Below are positions 9,224-19,000 of a stretch of 45,175 bases of DNA, one piece after another. Position 1 is the stretch's first letter; each line of letters begins with the position of its first letter. The DNA is from Gammaproteobacteria bacterium. Lineage in GTDB: Bacteria > Pseudomonadota > Gammaproteobacteria > Enterobacterales > Alteromonadaceae. The stretch spans positions 1 through 45,175 of the forward strand of contig JAFLDV010000033.1 of assembly GCA_017302255.1 (NCBI GenBank), given 5' to 3'. Made by a program: the position numbers and the translations under genes. Below the pieces are notes generated by a model. The model did not search any database. It was given only the letters and a program-made list of their open reading frames with translations, and was not told the DNA's origin.

Positions 9224-10345
9224 AAGTTTAAACTCGTCTGCTGATAACACCTTGACCGCGTCACCATCATTTAAGGTGTCAGCACCACGGACCACTAGTT
9301 GGTCATTAGACCGCAGCGCACCCTCGACTTGGATCCATTCCCCTTGGCCTTGCCCCAAAGTCACAGGCACTTTTACCGCTTTATCTGCATTGAGTTTAAA
9401 AACATGATGCTGATCTTTGCCAAGTACCAGCGCATCTCGATGCACAACCAAACTCAGTTCTGCCTTGGCTGTTGGGATGGCGACGGTCACTAATTGTCCG
9501 ACTTGGAACACACTCGCTTGTCCTTCCGGTACTACGAGCCGCAATTCATAGGTTTGAGAGCGCACGTCCGAAACCGGGATCATCGATTGCACTTGCAACT
9601 GTTGTTCCCCAGCAGGCGTGAACACCCGCAAAGATTCGCCTTTTTTGATAAATGCCGCGAATTGCAGCGGCGCGAACACCCGCACTTCTAATTCGCCAAG
9701 GCTGACAAGTTGCAGCAATGGCGCGTTACGACTAATTTCCTCACCAACTTGGTGGTGGCGTTGACTGACAACACCGGCAAATGGCGCTTTTAATTCAGCA
9801 CGTTGCAGCTGATCTTGGATCTGCGCTAATGCTGCTTTGCTAAGCTCCAGATCAGCAACCGCAAGATCATAATCTGCTTGCTGCTGATCCAGCTGCGTCT
9901 GAGAGATCAGTGATTTGGCAACCAAGCTTTGCAAACGGGCCAACTCCTTTTGCATCCGATTGACTTGGATCGCCGCACGTTTTTGCTGAGCTTGCAATTC
10001 AGCAGATTGCAGCTGCAACGGTTTTAAGTCTAACTTGGCCAGCAAATCGCCTTGAATCACTTGCTGGCCAGGTTCGATGATCCAATCTAAGCGTCCATCA
10101 ACCCCTGTGCTGAGATTAGATTGAAAGCGACTATAGACTTGTCCTGACACCATCATATTCGGGCTAACTTGCTGCTGTTGCACCGGTGCAACACTCACTG
10201 CGTGGACAGGTGCTGTTTGTGCGACTGAGCTTGACGCGAACGCCGTCAGTACCAGCATGAGCGTGCTACGCACAGACATTGCGATACCTTGGGTCAGGCC
10301 ACTGACGCGAGGCGATGTCTTGGTTAAATTTAAAAAATTAGCCAT
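9209..10345 (-). CDS. RND efflux periplasmic adaptor (membrane fusion protein)
   Basis: This is a periplasmic adaptor that would link the inner-membrane RND pump encoded just upstream to an outer-membrane channel. The 378-residue product has a hydrophobic export signal (STLMLVLTAFASSSVAQ; about residues 26-42, so the Met at residue 23 is an alternative start), a lipoyl/barrel-sandwich half around GVDGRLDWIIEPGQQVIQGD, an alpha-hairpin coiled coil rich in Gln/Ala/Leu (about 110-190), the second lipoyl half RAELKAPFAGVVSQRHHQVG, and beta-barrel and membrane-proximal domains. Its start overlaps the pump gene by 8 nt. The order pump then adaptor is the reverse of the common acrAB layout. The substrate is not predictable. 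Confidence 0.9.
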   Translation of the reverse strand: MANFLNLTKTSPRVSGLTQGIAMSVRSTLMLVLTAFASSSVAQTAPVHAVSVAPVQQQQVSPNMMVSGQVYSRFQSNLSTGVDGRLDWIIEPGQQVIQGDLLAKLDLKPLQLQSAELQAQQKRAAIQVNRMQKELARLQSLVAKSLISQTQLDQQQADYDLAVADLELSKAALAQIQDQLQRAELKAPFAGVVSQRHHQVGEEISRNAPLLQLVSLGELEVRVFAPLQFAAFIKKGESLRVFTPAGEQQLQVQSMIPVSDVRSQTYELRLVVPEGQASVFQVGQLVTVAIPTAKAELSLVVHRDALVLGKDQHHVFKLNADKAVKVPVTLGQGQGEWIQVEGALRSNDQLVVRGADTLNDGDAVKVLSADEFKLAQQR

Positions 10346-13300
10346 GATTTAGTTCTCCAGATACTGCAGGTATCAAAGGTTTGGCAGCTGCCGGTAATAA
10401 CTGTAAAAGTGCAGGAATAAGTAACACGGTAAACAAAGCACTGAAGGTCATACCGCCAACAATCACCACTGCGAGTCCTCGATATATTTCGGTACCAACT
10501 CCAGGCACCAAGACTAACGGCAACATACCGAAAATACTGGTAAGGGTACTCATATAAATGGGTCTAGCCCGGATCTGTACCGCCTGTTGCACTGCCTGCT
10601 GCTGGGTTAAACCATCTCTTAAACCATCACGATACTGCTCAACTAGCAATATGGCATTATTCACCACTAAACCAAGCAAGATGATAAATCCAATCATCGT
10701 CAGTAAATCCAAGGCTTGGAAGGTAAATAGATTTAACGTCAGTAGCCCAATGACACCACCCACAAGCGCCATTGGCATCGTCAATAATACCAATAGACTG
10801 TCGCGCGCCGATTTAAACATGGCGGCCATAATCAAAAACAAGATGAGTACAGCGATCGCAAAGTTAATTGCCATTTCCTGCATCGCATGCGCTAAACGGT
10901 CAGCACTACCCCGGAACTGAATGCTAGTGTCGTCACCATGCTGCGCTCGCAGTGGCAGCACTACTTCACGCATCAACACTTCCATCACATCTTCTAAGGG
11001 CATGGTTGCCGGAGGCGTCACTTGCAGGCTAATTGTGCGCAAGCCGTTGACCCGCAGTAGATCAGTTGGGCCTACAGTCCGCTGCATCGTTGTCAGTTGA
11101 CCAATGGTCTGTACGCCGGAGTTTTGGGTAAATATCGGCATCGCTTGTAGCTGCTCGAGATTTTGCCATTTACTACCACGTAAAATGATGTCCATGCGTT
11201 CGTTACCATCGAACTGTTCGCCGACATAAATCCCATCGGTGAGCGCCCGCACTGCCGTCGCTACTGTTAGTCGGTCAGCACCCGCTTGCGCTAATGCGCG
11301 TTCATCTGGCGAAATCCGTAGTTCCGGTTGATTAAGTTGTAAGCCAGGTTGCGCCTGCACATTCGCCTCAGGCATCTTTTGACTGATGGTTTTCATCGCC
11401 GCACTGGCTTGGTCCATCAGCTGCTGGGCATTTGGTCCTTGGAAATCAATAAACATCTCACGCCCAGAGTTAAAGCCAAAATTTAGCAAGGATGCGCGAA
11501 AGCTAAACGACTGAGTATCCGGCAAATCTTTTAGAATTTCTTCTCTTAGCAGCGTCAGCATCGCATCCACTGTGGTTGGATCTTCTGGATAGATAAACAA
11601 CACGTTAAAGGAGCTAAACATTGACATGTTATAGCCTTTAATCGCTGGGAACTTTTTATCCTGATAGTACGGCTTCAACCGGGTTACCAATAACTGACCA
11701 ATTTCTTGTTCCATCACTTGAATATTGGCACCAGGAGGCAATACAAAACCGGTGAAGATACCGTCGCCATTGGCTTGTGGCAGGAAATCTGCTTTGGGTA
11801 ACAACAAAGCAATACACAACAAACTACCAGGGATAAACAACAGCACCCAGCCAAAAACCTTGCGTTTGCTGTTGGTCAGGCGCATCACATTGCTACTTAA
11901 TTTCTGCCAGAAACCAGCCAACGGATCTGCTTTACTGTCAGCTACTTTAAATCCGTAAAAACTCACCAACGGCACCACAGTCAAAGCAACAATCATCGAC
12001 GCAGAAATTGCGACCGCCAGCGTAAGTGCCAAATCATAAAACAGTTGCCCTTCGACACCTTCCATAAACAACACAGGCACAAAGATTGCGACTGTCGTAG
12101 CAGTTGAAGCCAATAAAGCCCCACCCACTTGCTGACAGCCACGTTTGATTGCCTGCGCAGTGTTCAGTCCTTGCTGCAATAAGCGCACAATGTTTTCTTG
12201 AACTATGATCGCAGCATCCAACACCATACCGACTGCAAAGGCCAGACCCGCCAGCGAAATCACATTTAAGCTACGGCCAAAAGCTTGTAACGCGATGAAA
12301 GCAATGAATAAACAAACTGGAATGCTCAAGCCAATAATTAAAGTCGCTTTTAGGCCGCGCAAAAAATAAAACAAGATTGCCAAACTCAGTGCAACCCCAA
12401 GCAATAGATTGCCATTAACGAGAGCGATAGCCCGACGGATATGCACCGAAGCGTCGAAGCTTAACTCCATTTCCAAGCCTTTGGCTTTGAGTACATCACG
12501 ATTGAGTTCCACAATGGCTCGATTGACTTCATCAAGGATGGCGACCGTGTTTGAATTATCCCCGCGCTCTAACGTTAAATAATAAGCAGGCAAACCATTA
12601 CGTTTCGTAAAACCGCCAACTTCTGGGTAACCCACTTCAATGTCAGCAACTTCAGAGAGATAGACCGGACGACCATTGTTATACGAAATGATCATCTGCC
12701 CATAAGTATCAACCGCAAACTGGCCTTCAAAACGCACGGTATATTGCCGACGCCCAACTTCAGCAAAACCACCTGAGACATTCGAAGCACGACTTATGCT
12801 CGATTGCAGTTGATCGACTCCGATCCCCAAAGCCGCCATTTTGTATGGATCGAAAGTGATATGCAGCTCTTTGGGCAAGTCAGACGCCAATTCAACATTG
12901 GAGACGCCACTGATGGCCCGCAATCTTGCGCCGACATTGTCGCGGATCAGTTTTAAATACGGAGAAAAATCATCGCCAGCCGTGGCGTCCATTTGTTTGA
13001 TTAAGATGGAAGCGACGTTGCCGCGACCACTGCCAACAGTCACCCGAGGTTCCGCAGCTTCACGTGGCCTTGGTGGCGCCTGATTTAGCGCGTTAATCAC
13101 ATCCAACATTGCCCGTTGCATGTCTTGACCCACTTCAAAAGTCAGAGCAATGGACCCAAACCCAGGGCCAATATTACTTTGAATTTCAACAACTCCCGGC
13201 ACTGCGCGCAGCACACTCTCTTGCGGCTCGATAATGGTTGATTCCATTTCCTGTGGCGCAGCAGCGCGCCAGCCGTTGTTAATAAAGATCTGTGGCCGAT

Positions 13301-13421
13301 CTAAATCTGGCAGTAATTGCACCGGCAATTTATAAAATGCCAGAGCACCGAATAACACGATCAATAGGGTGAGCACTAAAGTCGCCGCTGGATTTTTTAA
13401 GCTAGCACGAGTTAGGTTCAT
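10338..13421 (-). CDS. RND-type efflux transporter, inner-membrane permease
   Basis: This proton-driven RND pump has 1027 residues, as in the AcrB/HAE1 class, with two repeats of one plus five transmembrane segments and two large periplasmic loops. It begins MNLTRASLKNPAATLVLTLL. An upstream in-frame ATG at 13502 exists, but its extra 27 residues are not pump-like, and GCGGA precedes the Met at 13421. In TM4 the relay region reads GMVLDAAIIVQEN, keeping the first Asp (D402) but having Ala where AcrB has its second Asp. In TM10 GLVVNNAILLVEQ has Asn (N921) where AcrB has Lys940. No outer-membrane factor gene is adjacent, so it presumably shares a TolC-like channel. Substrate unknown. Confidence 0.92.
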   Translation of the reverse strand: MNLTRASLKNPAATLVLTLLIVLFGALAFYKLPVQLLPDLDRPQIFINNGWRAAAPQEMESTIIEPQESVLRAVPGVVEIQSNIGPGFGSIALTFEVGQDMQRAMLDVINALNQAPPRPREAAEPRVTVGSGRGNVASILIKQMDATAGDDFSPYLKLIRDNVGARLRAISGVSNVELASDLPKELHITFDPYKMAALGIGVDQLQSSISRASNVSGGFAEVGRRQYTVRFEGQFAVDTYGQMIISYNNGRPVYLSEVADIEVGYPEVGGFTKRNGLPAYYLTLERGDNSNTVAILDEVNRAIVELNRDVLKAKGLEMELSFDASVHIRRAIALVNGNLLLGVALSLAILFYFLRGLKATLIIGLSIPVCLFIAFIALQAFGRSLNVISLAGLAFAVGMVLDAAIIVQENIVRLLQQGLNTAQAIKRGCQQVGGALLASTATTVAIFVPVLFMEGVEGQLFYDLALTLAVAISASMIVALTVVPLVSFYGFKVADSKADPLAGFWQKLSSNVMRLTNSKRKVFGWVLLFIPGSLLCIALLLPKADFLPQANGDGIFTGFVLPPGANIQVMEQEIGQLLVTRLKPYYQDKKFPAIKGYNMSMFSSFNVLFIYPEDPTTVDAMLTLLREEILKDLPDTQSFSFRASLLNFGFNSGREMFIDFQGPNAQQLMDQASAAMKTISQKMPEANVQAQPGLQLNQPELRISPDERALAQAGADRLTVATAVRALTDGIYVGEQFDGNERMDIILRGSKWQNLEQLQAMPIFTQNSGVQTIGQLTTMQRTVGPTDLLRVNGLRTISLQVTPPATMPLEDVMEVLMREVVLPLRAQHGDDTSIQFRGSADRLAHAMQEMAINFAIAVLILFLIMAAMFKSARDSLLVLLTMPMALVGGVIGLLTLNLFTFQALDLLTMIGFIILLGLVVNNAILLVEQYRDGLRDGLTQQQAVQQAVQIRARPIYMSTLTSIFGMLPLVLVPGVGTEIYRGLAVVIVGGMTFSALFTVLLIPALLQLLPAAAKPLIPAVSGELNHG

Positions 13422-13512
13422 GACAATTCCGCATGAAAGACAATGTGCCGAGTATAAGAAAGGATCATGCGCTGAACATCGCTTTTTTCGATTAAATTGC
13501 AACGAGTTATTT

Positions 13513-13585
13513 CGAAACGTTGTTCGTCGTATTTAGTCGTTCATTGGTCTACAAATGACGTATGGCCAGGAGGTACCGAAACGTT
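13513..13585. promoter_or_regulatory. pair of CGAAACGTT direct repeats upstream of the efflux operon
   Basis: CGAAACGTT occurs at 13513-13521 and again at 13577-13585, in the gap between the efflux operon start and the end of the solute-binding gene. AACGTT cores are common in LacI/GalR-family operators. No such regulator gene is nearby, so this is only a candidate operator. Confidence 0.25.
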
Positions 13586-13596
13586 TTAAAGCAGTC

Positions 13597-14409
13597 TTAT
13601 TCGAGATACTTTTGGTAAATCGCCAGCTGCGGATCAGCCAGCTTTTGCCAAAGCTGCTCTGCTATTTCTGGTTGTTTTTGATAAAACTGACGGCTAAATA
13701 ACAAGTAACCATGTAATTGATCAACTGGCGGCGTTAACACCACCATGGTCTGGGGATTAAATGATGTAGCCGTGACTTTTTGCTCCATGATTTTGCAGAC
13801 CTGAGTCACAACTTGCACTCGACCCTGCGCCAGCATTTTCAGACTGTTGGCATCGGCCGACGCTTGGACAAAATTCAACTTCGCTTCAGTCTCTGGCGAT
13901 AGTTTGACCCGCGGGGTTTGCCTGGTCGCAGTAACCTTTCGGTCGACTTCGAAAAAACGTCCATTCCACTTCGTTGCAAGCGCTTTGTCGGTAACCAAAC
14001 AAACGTCCTGACGAGTGAACATCTTCGATTGATCAGGTTTGCCATCACGCTTAGGGAACACCCCGAGCATTTCACGATTCTCTGAGTAGTTGGCAACCAC
14101 GGCATCCACCGAACCCGCTTGTAGATACTTTAAGCAACGATTCCAAGGGTAACGAACTAATTCCAGTTGCAAATTGGGCACCTTAGCAACTAGCTGCTGG
14201 ATATGTTCCACAGTAGCGCCTGGCCAAATTGCTGGCACTTGGTGTCCACTGCCAAAATAGTAGGGGGCTAAGGGTTGATCCTGATAGCAAAACTTTAAGG
14301 TCACAGCTTGCACTGACTGACTAAGCAGACCGAGGAAAAATAATGCGACTAATCCTAAGTAATTGGACCGATTCAAGAAAATTGCTACCTGAGAGCTCGA
14401 AGAGTGCAC
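13597..14409 (-). CDS. periplasmic solute-binding-like protein (SBP_bac_3 type)
   Basis: The 270-residue product has an export signal (LGLVALFFLGLLSQSVQA, cleavage probably after the QA near residue 35) and then the order seen in extracellular solute-binding family 3 proteins: VTLKFCYQDQPLAPYYF at the start of lobe 1, LQLELVRYPWNRCLKYLQAG, and SVDAVVANYSENREML. The start is a GTG at 14409; other starts are possible. No permease or ATPase gene is adjacent. Such stand-alone proteins often act as sensors or have unknown roles in this bacterial group. The ligand cannot be inferred; several lobe residues differ from classic amino-acid binders. Confidence 0.75.
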   Translation of the reverse strand: MHSSSSQVAIFLNRSNYLGLVALFFLGLLSQSVQAVTLKFCYQDQPLAPYYFGSGHQVPAIWPGATVEHIQQLVAKVPNLQLELVRYPWNRCLKYLQAGSVDAVVANYSENREMLGVFPKRDGKPDQSKMFTRQDVCLVTDKALATKWNGRFFEVDRKVTATRQTPRVKLSPETEAKLNFVQASADANSLKMLAQGRVQVVTQVCKIMEQKVTATSFNPQTMVVLTPPVDQLHGYLLFSRQFYQKQPEIAEQLWQKLADPQLAIYQKYLE

Positions 14410-14517
14410 AAACTATGTCTTATCAAGCGGGAAAATTCAAATAGATGATGCAAAACATTTTGAGCGTTTTGTTTACGGGCACGGCACTAATCGATAGTAA
14501 ACATGTGCGGGGACGCG

Positions 14518-15456
14518 CTAGAAATTGGTGTTATAAATCTGGTTATACAACGGCAATAATGCTTTTTGGCCGGCACTATCAAACCACTTCAAATGTGCTT
14601 GTAAGTAGCTTGGCTCAGCGCTTATTTGCGCAAGTAGTTGGTCGAACCGCGCTATAAGCGCAGCACCTTCAGGTGTACGAGAACATAAAATATAACCGGC
14701 TAATAGCTGAGGAGATTCTTGTAATGGATAACTGACAAAAGCATTGGTGTCTTTGGTCTTTCCTTGATAATGAGCAAACACATTTGGATATTCAATCACA
14801 AAATCGATACGTCCTTCTTGCAGCATCCGCAATACTCCTGCGGTATTATCGCCGCCGTGACGCCGCCATAACTGACGCTCCCATACTTTGTTCTGCAAAA
14901 TCACATCGATTTCAGCGCTATAGTTTCGACCAGCCACCACCGCCAAACGCAACTTGCTTTCCCGGTCGAGCAACTGTTCCAAGCTCACGCCTGCTGCACT
15001 ATTCAATTCATGCAAAGCAGTAGATCCCACACCATTTTTTAGCGCAAAAATATGTAGTCCTGGAAACACCACTTGTGGCAGTTGAGTGTGATAACTAATG
15101 GCTTCGCGCTCAGGGGTTAGAATTTTATTGCCAACACAGGCATTAGGCTCAGAGGCCAGTAATGCCAATGCACGTGAAGCGTTAACACCAGCAGACTGCA
15201 CTTGGACATCACTCAATCCAGGCCACAGCAGTTGCATAGTGCTGCCGCTGATATTGAGTACTTCATTAGCCGGCATTGCTTCATCAAGCCAGAGCATACT
15301 AAGTTGTGTGGTTTGTGCTGCTAGCTCATCGCTTTGTGAAGCCAGCAAAGGCATCGACAACGTCAATACCAAGGTACTCACAATGCCATAACGCTTTAAA
15401 TTGTTCGATGTCGCCAAACGAAGAATAGCCATCGGCCGCAGTTCCATGAATTGCAT
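14518..15456 (-). CDS. periplasmic solute-binding-like protein (TIGR02285-like)
   Basis: The 312-residue product has a signal-like hydrophobic stretch (YGIVSTVLTLSMPLLA region, about residues 23-40), followed by a solute-binding-like fold: a first lobe LSMLWLDEAMPANEVLNI, an ACVGNKILTPEREAISYHT segment, and RRHGGDNTAGVLRMLQEGRI DFVIEYP in the second lobe. The pattern resembles the TIGR02285 group of stand-alone substrate-binding-like proteins. It is in the same orientation as the smaller binding protein 108 nt downstream, but the two look only distantly related. The start could also be the Met at residue 4 or 9. No transport partners are adjacent. Confidence 0.7.
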   Translation of the reverse strand: MQFMELRPMAILRLATSNNLKRYGIVSTLVLTLSMPLLASQSDELAAQTTQLSMLWLDEAMPANEVLNISGSTMQLLWPGLSDVQVQSAGVNASRALALLASEPNACVGNKILTPEREAISYHTQLPQVVFPGLHIFALKNGVGSTALHELNSAAGVSLEQLLDRESKLRLAVVAGRNYSAEIDVILQNKVWERQLWRRHGGDNTAGVLRMLQEGRIDFVIEYPNVFAHYQGKTKDTNAFVSYPLQESPQLLAGYILCSRTPEGAALIARFDQLLAQISAEPSYLQAHLKWFDSAGQKALLPLYNQIYNTNF

Positions 15457-15554
15457 CAGTCCATTAGTGATGAGTAAATCACTGTTATGGGAAAAAAACA
15501 GTACAAAATTGTCGCAAAATGCGAATGCGCGATGAATGGCCCTAAATAAACGAC

Positions 15555-15586
15555 AAAGCCCCGACAGCAGATACTGTCGGGGCTTT
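15555..15586. terminator. bidirectional intrinsic terminator after rnpB
   Basis: A 13-bp perfect stem, AAAGCCCCGACAG (15555-15567) with CTGTCGGGGCTTT (15574-15586), encloses a 6-nt loop. It has T runs on the plus strand and a shorter one on the minus strand. It lies right after the 3' end of the RNase P RNA gene and would stop it. Confidence 0.88.
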
Positions 15587-15594
15587 TTGAAAAG

Positions 15595-15970
<376 letters not shown>

Positions 15971-15979
15971 ACGGCGCGC

Positions 15980-15985
15980 ATTATA
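15980..15985 (-). promoter_or_regulatory. -10 element of the rnpB promoter
   Basis: The minus strand has a perfect TATAAT ending 9 nt before the predicted first base of rnpB, followed by a GC-rich discriminator (GCGCGCCG) typical of stable-RNA promoters under stringent control. I see no good -35 hexamer at the expected distance. Confidence 0.75.
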
Positions 15986-16015
15986 CGCGAAAAACCACAT
16001 TGAGCTAGTAAATCC

Positions 16016-19000
16016 TCAGAACAACCAAAAACGATAAAACATCAACTGCAAGCGCTGAACCAAGGAATACTCAGGTTGATATTCACTGACTTTGCTAAAC
16101 ATCGCGTCCGCTACTTTTCTAACTCGTTTGATATGGGCGTCTTTGCCACCAGCATGCTTGATCACGCGCATTTGCTCGATGAGTTCATTGCCATCGTAGT
16201 TCGGCAGATGCAGCACTAAATGCAAACACTCCAACACTAATAACTCTATTTCAGTGAGTTCTTGCCGATTCACGTATGACAAATTGGCCGATACATCGCC
16301 GGTTCGCAGAAACTCAGCCGCAATACGCCATAGCTGCAGGTTATGGAAGCAGTTGTCGGGTTCAGCTTCGGCGCCTTCGGTCAGCACTCGTAATGCGTCG
16401 TCCCAACGATTAAGATCAGCCAAAGTCGTCCCGTAGTGATAACTTACAAAACACGGGCGCTGCTGCGCTTGGATGCCACTATAGGTTTTTACCGCTTGAT
16501 ATAATCGCCCATTCACTCGATAAATGTTGCCCAAAGTCGCCGCAAGAGACGGATCTGCAGTTATTCGATTTATATATGGATCCAACATGTTGGCAGGCGG
16601 TAACGCCGCTCTTGCTGCAAAATCTTCCAAATAGAATTCATAAAGCCCAGTCCAGCCTTCTCCTTCACCCGTCTTGGCCAGTAACGCGACTAAGCGTTTT
16701 GGATCCTGCCGATGTTGCCAGCGGCCTAAACAATACCCTGCCATTCGGCAAGCCGCCCCTAATTGCTCAGCTAATTGCTGCATCAGCATTTGGGCATGTT
16801 TTGGAAAAGAGACGGCAGCATTGTCGTAGAGATACGGATTTTCAATTTTTGCGGCTATTAGCTGTTGCCAAATTTTACTGGCTTCTACAGTATTGTTTTG
16901 GCCGAGTAACACCTTCAGTTGGCGCTGCAACACCCAAACATCTTGGTGTTTTTCCAACAGCTTTTGCACAACAAAACCAGCGTAATCGAAATCATTTTTA
17001 TCCAGTAAATCATCAAGATAGGTCAGTGCCACATATCGCTGTTCAGGCGCAAGAGCCCATGATTTTGCAAACAATTCACTCGCCTCATCATTGAGACCAG
17101 CCGCCAATAATTGCTCTGCTGCAGTGCAAATCGCTAGACCATCATTCGGCTGACGGGCCAATAACAATCTCGCACTATTTTTCAGCTCATTAACCATTTT
17201 ATGTTTACGCTGCAGCTCAAATAGCTGCTCCCAGTATTTTAACTCTGGGTTAGACTCGGCCAATGCGTCCTTAAGCATCATCGCTGCATGCTGTGCATGG
17301 CCGATTGCTTCATAAGCTCTCGCCATAATTGAAGCAATTTCGAACGGCTGTGGCCCATTGCCAAACTGCGCGTTTACATGGTCAAACATTTGTGGATATT
17401 GCCCACGCTCTAACCAGAATTCCAGCAACGGTAGCTGCAATTTAAAGTTGCTCGGTTCCAGTTCGATACTTTGCTGCCAATACTTTATCTTCAACTCAGG
17501 AGCAACGGCGAGCGCAGCTAATGCGCGCAACGGACCAACTAAATGCGGCGACTCACGGTGCAAACGCCACGCCAGTTGGTAAGCATCATCGGGCCGTCCA
17601 ATAGTTGCACCGATCCCCTGCAATCTATGCCATGCCCACAAATAATGATGGTCAAACTTGACCGCTTTTTCTAAAGCGTAGCGTGCTTGTTGCGGCTCGT
17701 TTGCTCGAAGCAGCGCGTCGCCTAAAAAGCCCTGCAATACGCCATCGGTCGGGTCGTATTGTATTGCACGCGACAACACCTGGATCTCTTCGGCAAGCGA
17801 TCCTTGGGATTCTAGGAAAATGGCATATTGCCGACTCGCTCGACTATAGGATGGGTTGATGGCGAGCGCCCGTTGGTAAGACTTAGCCGCAAGCTCATCA
17901 TCTGGCAGTTTAACGGCCAAATCCGCAAGCTCCAAATGCAGACGAGGTAACAAGGGGAAGTCGGCAACAGCTTGCTGCAATTGCGCCAGCGCCGCAGTAT
18001 GGTCATGCTGCTGCAATAACCAACTCCAAGCTAAACGACTCGCCCAGACATGGCTATTTGCCGCCAACACCTCAATAAGCGATTGTTGCTCTTCACGGTC
18101 GAAATAACGGATGGCCCACATCGCCAATTCAAGCATGGCGTCGCCTTGATTGGTCTGCCGGCTAAGCTCTGCGACCAACCATTGCAAACTCTGCCGCTTT
18201 TCTGCCACGGTCACACTTAGATCCATCAGCAATGAGATTGCATCGGTTTGGTCGATATGCTGACTAATAATTTGTTCAACTTGAGCCTTAGCTCGCGCAT
18301 TTTGTTGCAGCTGAAACAAAATTTGCGCATGGAGTAATTGGTTCTCTACTTGGTGCGGCAATAAAGCCAACAACGCCTCAATCCGATGAAGGCTTTCTGC
18401 CAGCTGTCCGCGTTGCATAAGTTGTCGAATTGCGCGGCGCTGATACCACGAATAATGGGGAAACAAATTAGCTAAACGTTCGACTGCCGTCGCTACAGCA
18501 GTTGCATCCGGGTGCCAATCCGCTTGGTAATTTAATAAAGCTGGATGGTTGGGATCCAAAGCCGCTAATTTTTCTAGCTCTTGTATGATCGTGTCACTTT
18601 CACCGCAACGCCGTAACGAAGCAAAATAAGCGTCGGCGACATTAGTTTGCCATGGTGTAAGTTCAAAACACTGACGGTAATAACCCGTAGCTTCGCTATG
18701 TTCACCTTGCCAGTCCGCTTTTTTCGCCAACCAGTACCAGCACTGACTTTGCGAAAGCAAATGTTTGTGTTGCAAAAACAACTGATCAAAATCAGCCAAT
18801 TGTCCATTGTTCAGCAGTTCCTGCAAACTGAAAATTATCAGTTCCTGATCATCCGGTCGCAGTTCCCGCGCTTGGCGCAACAGCTCCAAACCAAGTTGCG
18901 CTTTGCTTTGCCAATTAAAAGCACGGAACAGCGATTTAGCTGGGCTTGCCGACCGAGCGCCATACTTATCAAACCGAGCTTGCAAACGCGCAAATACATC

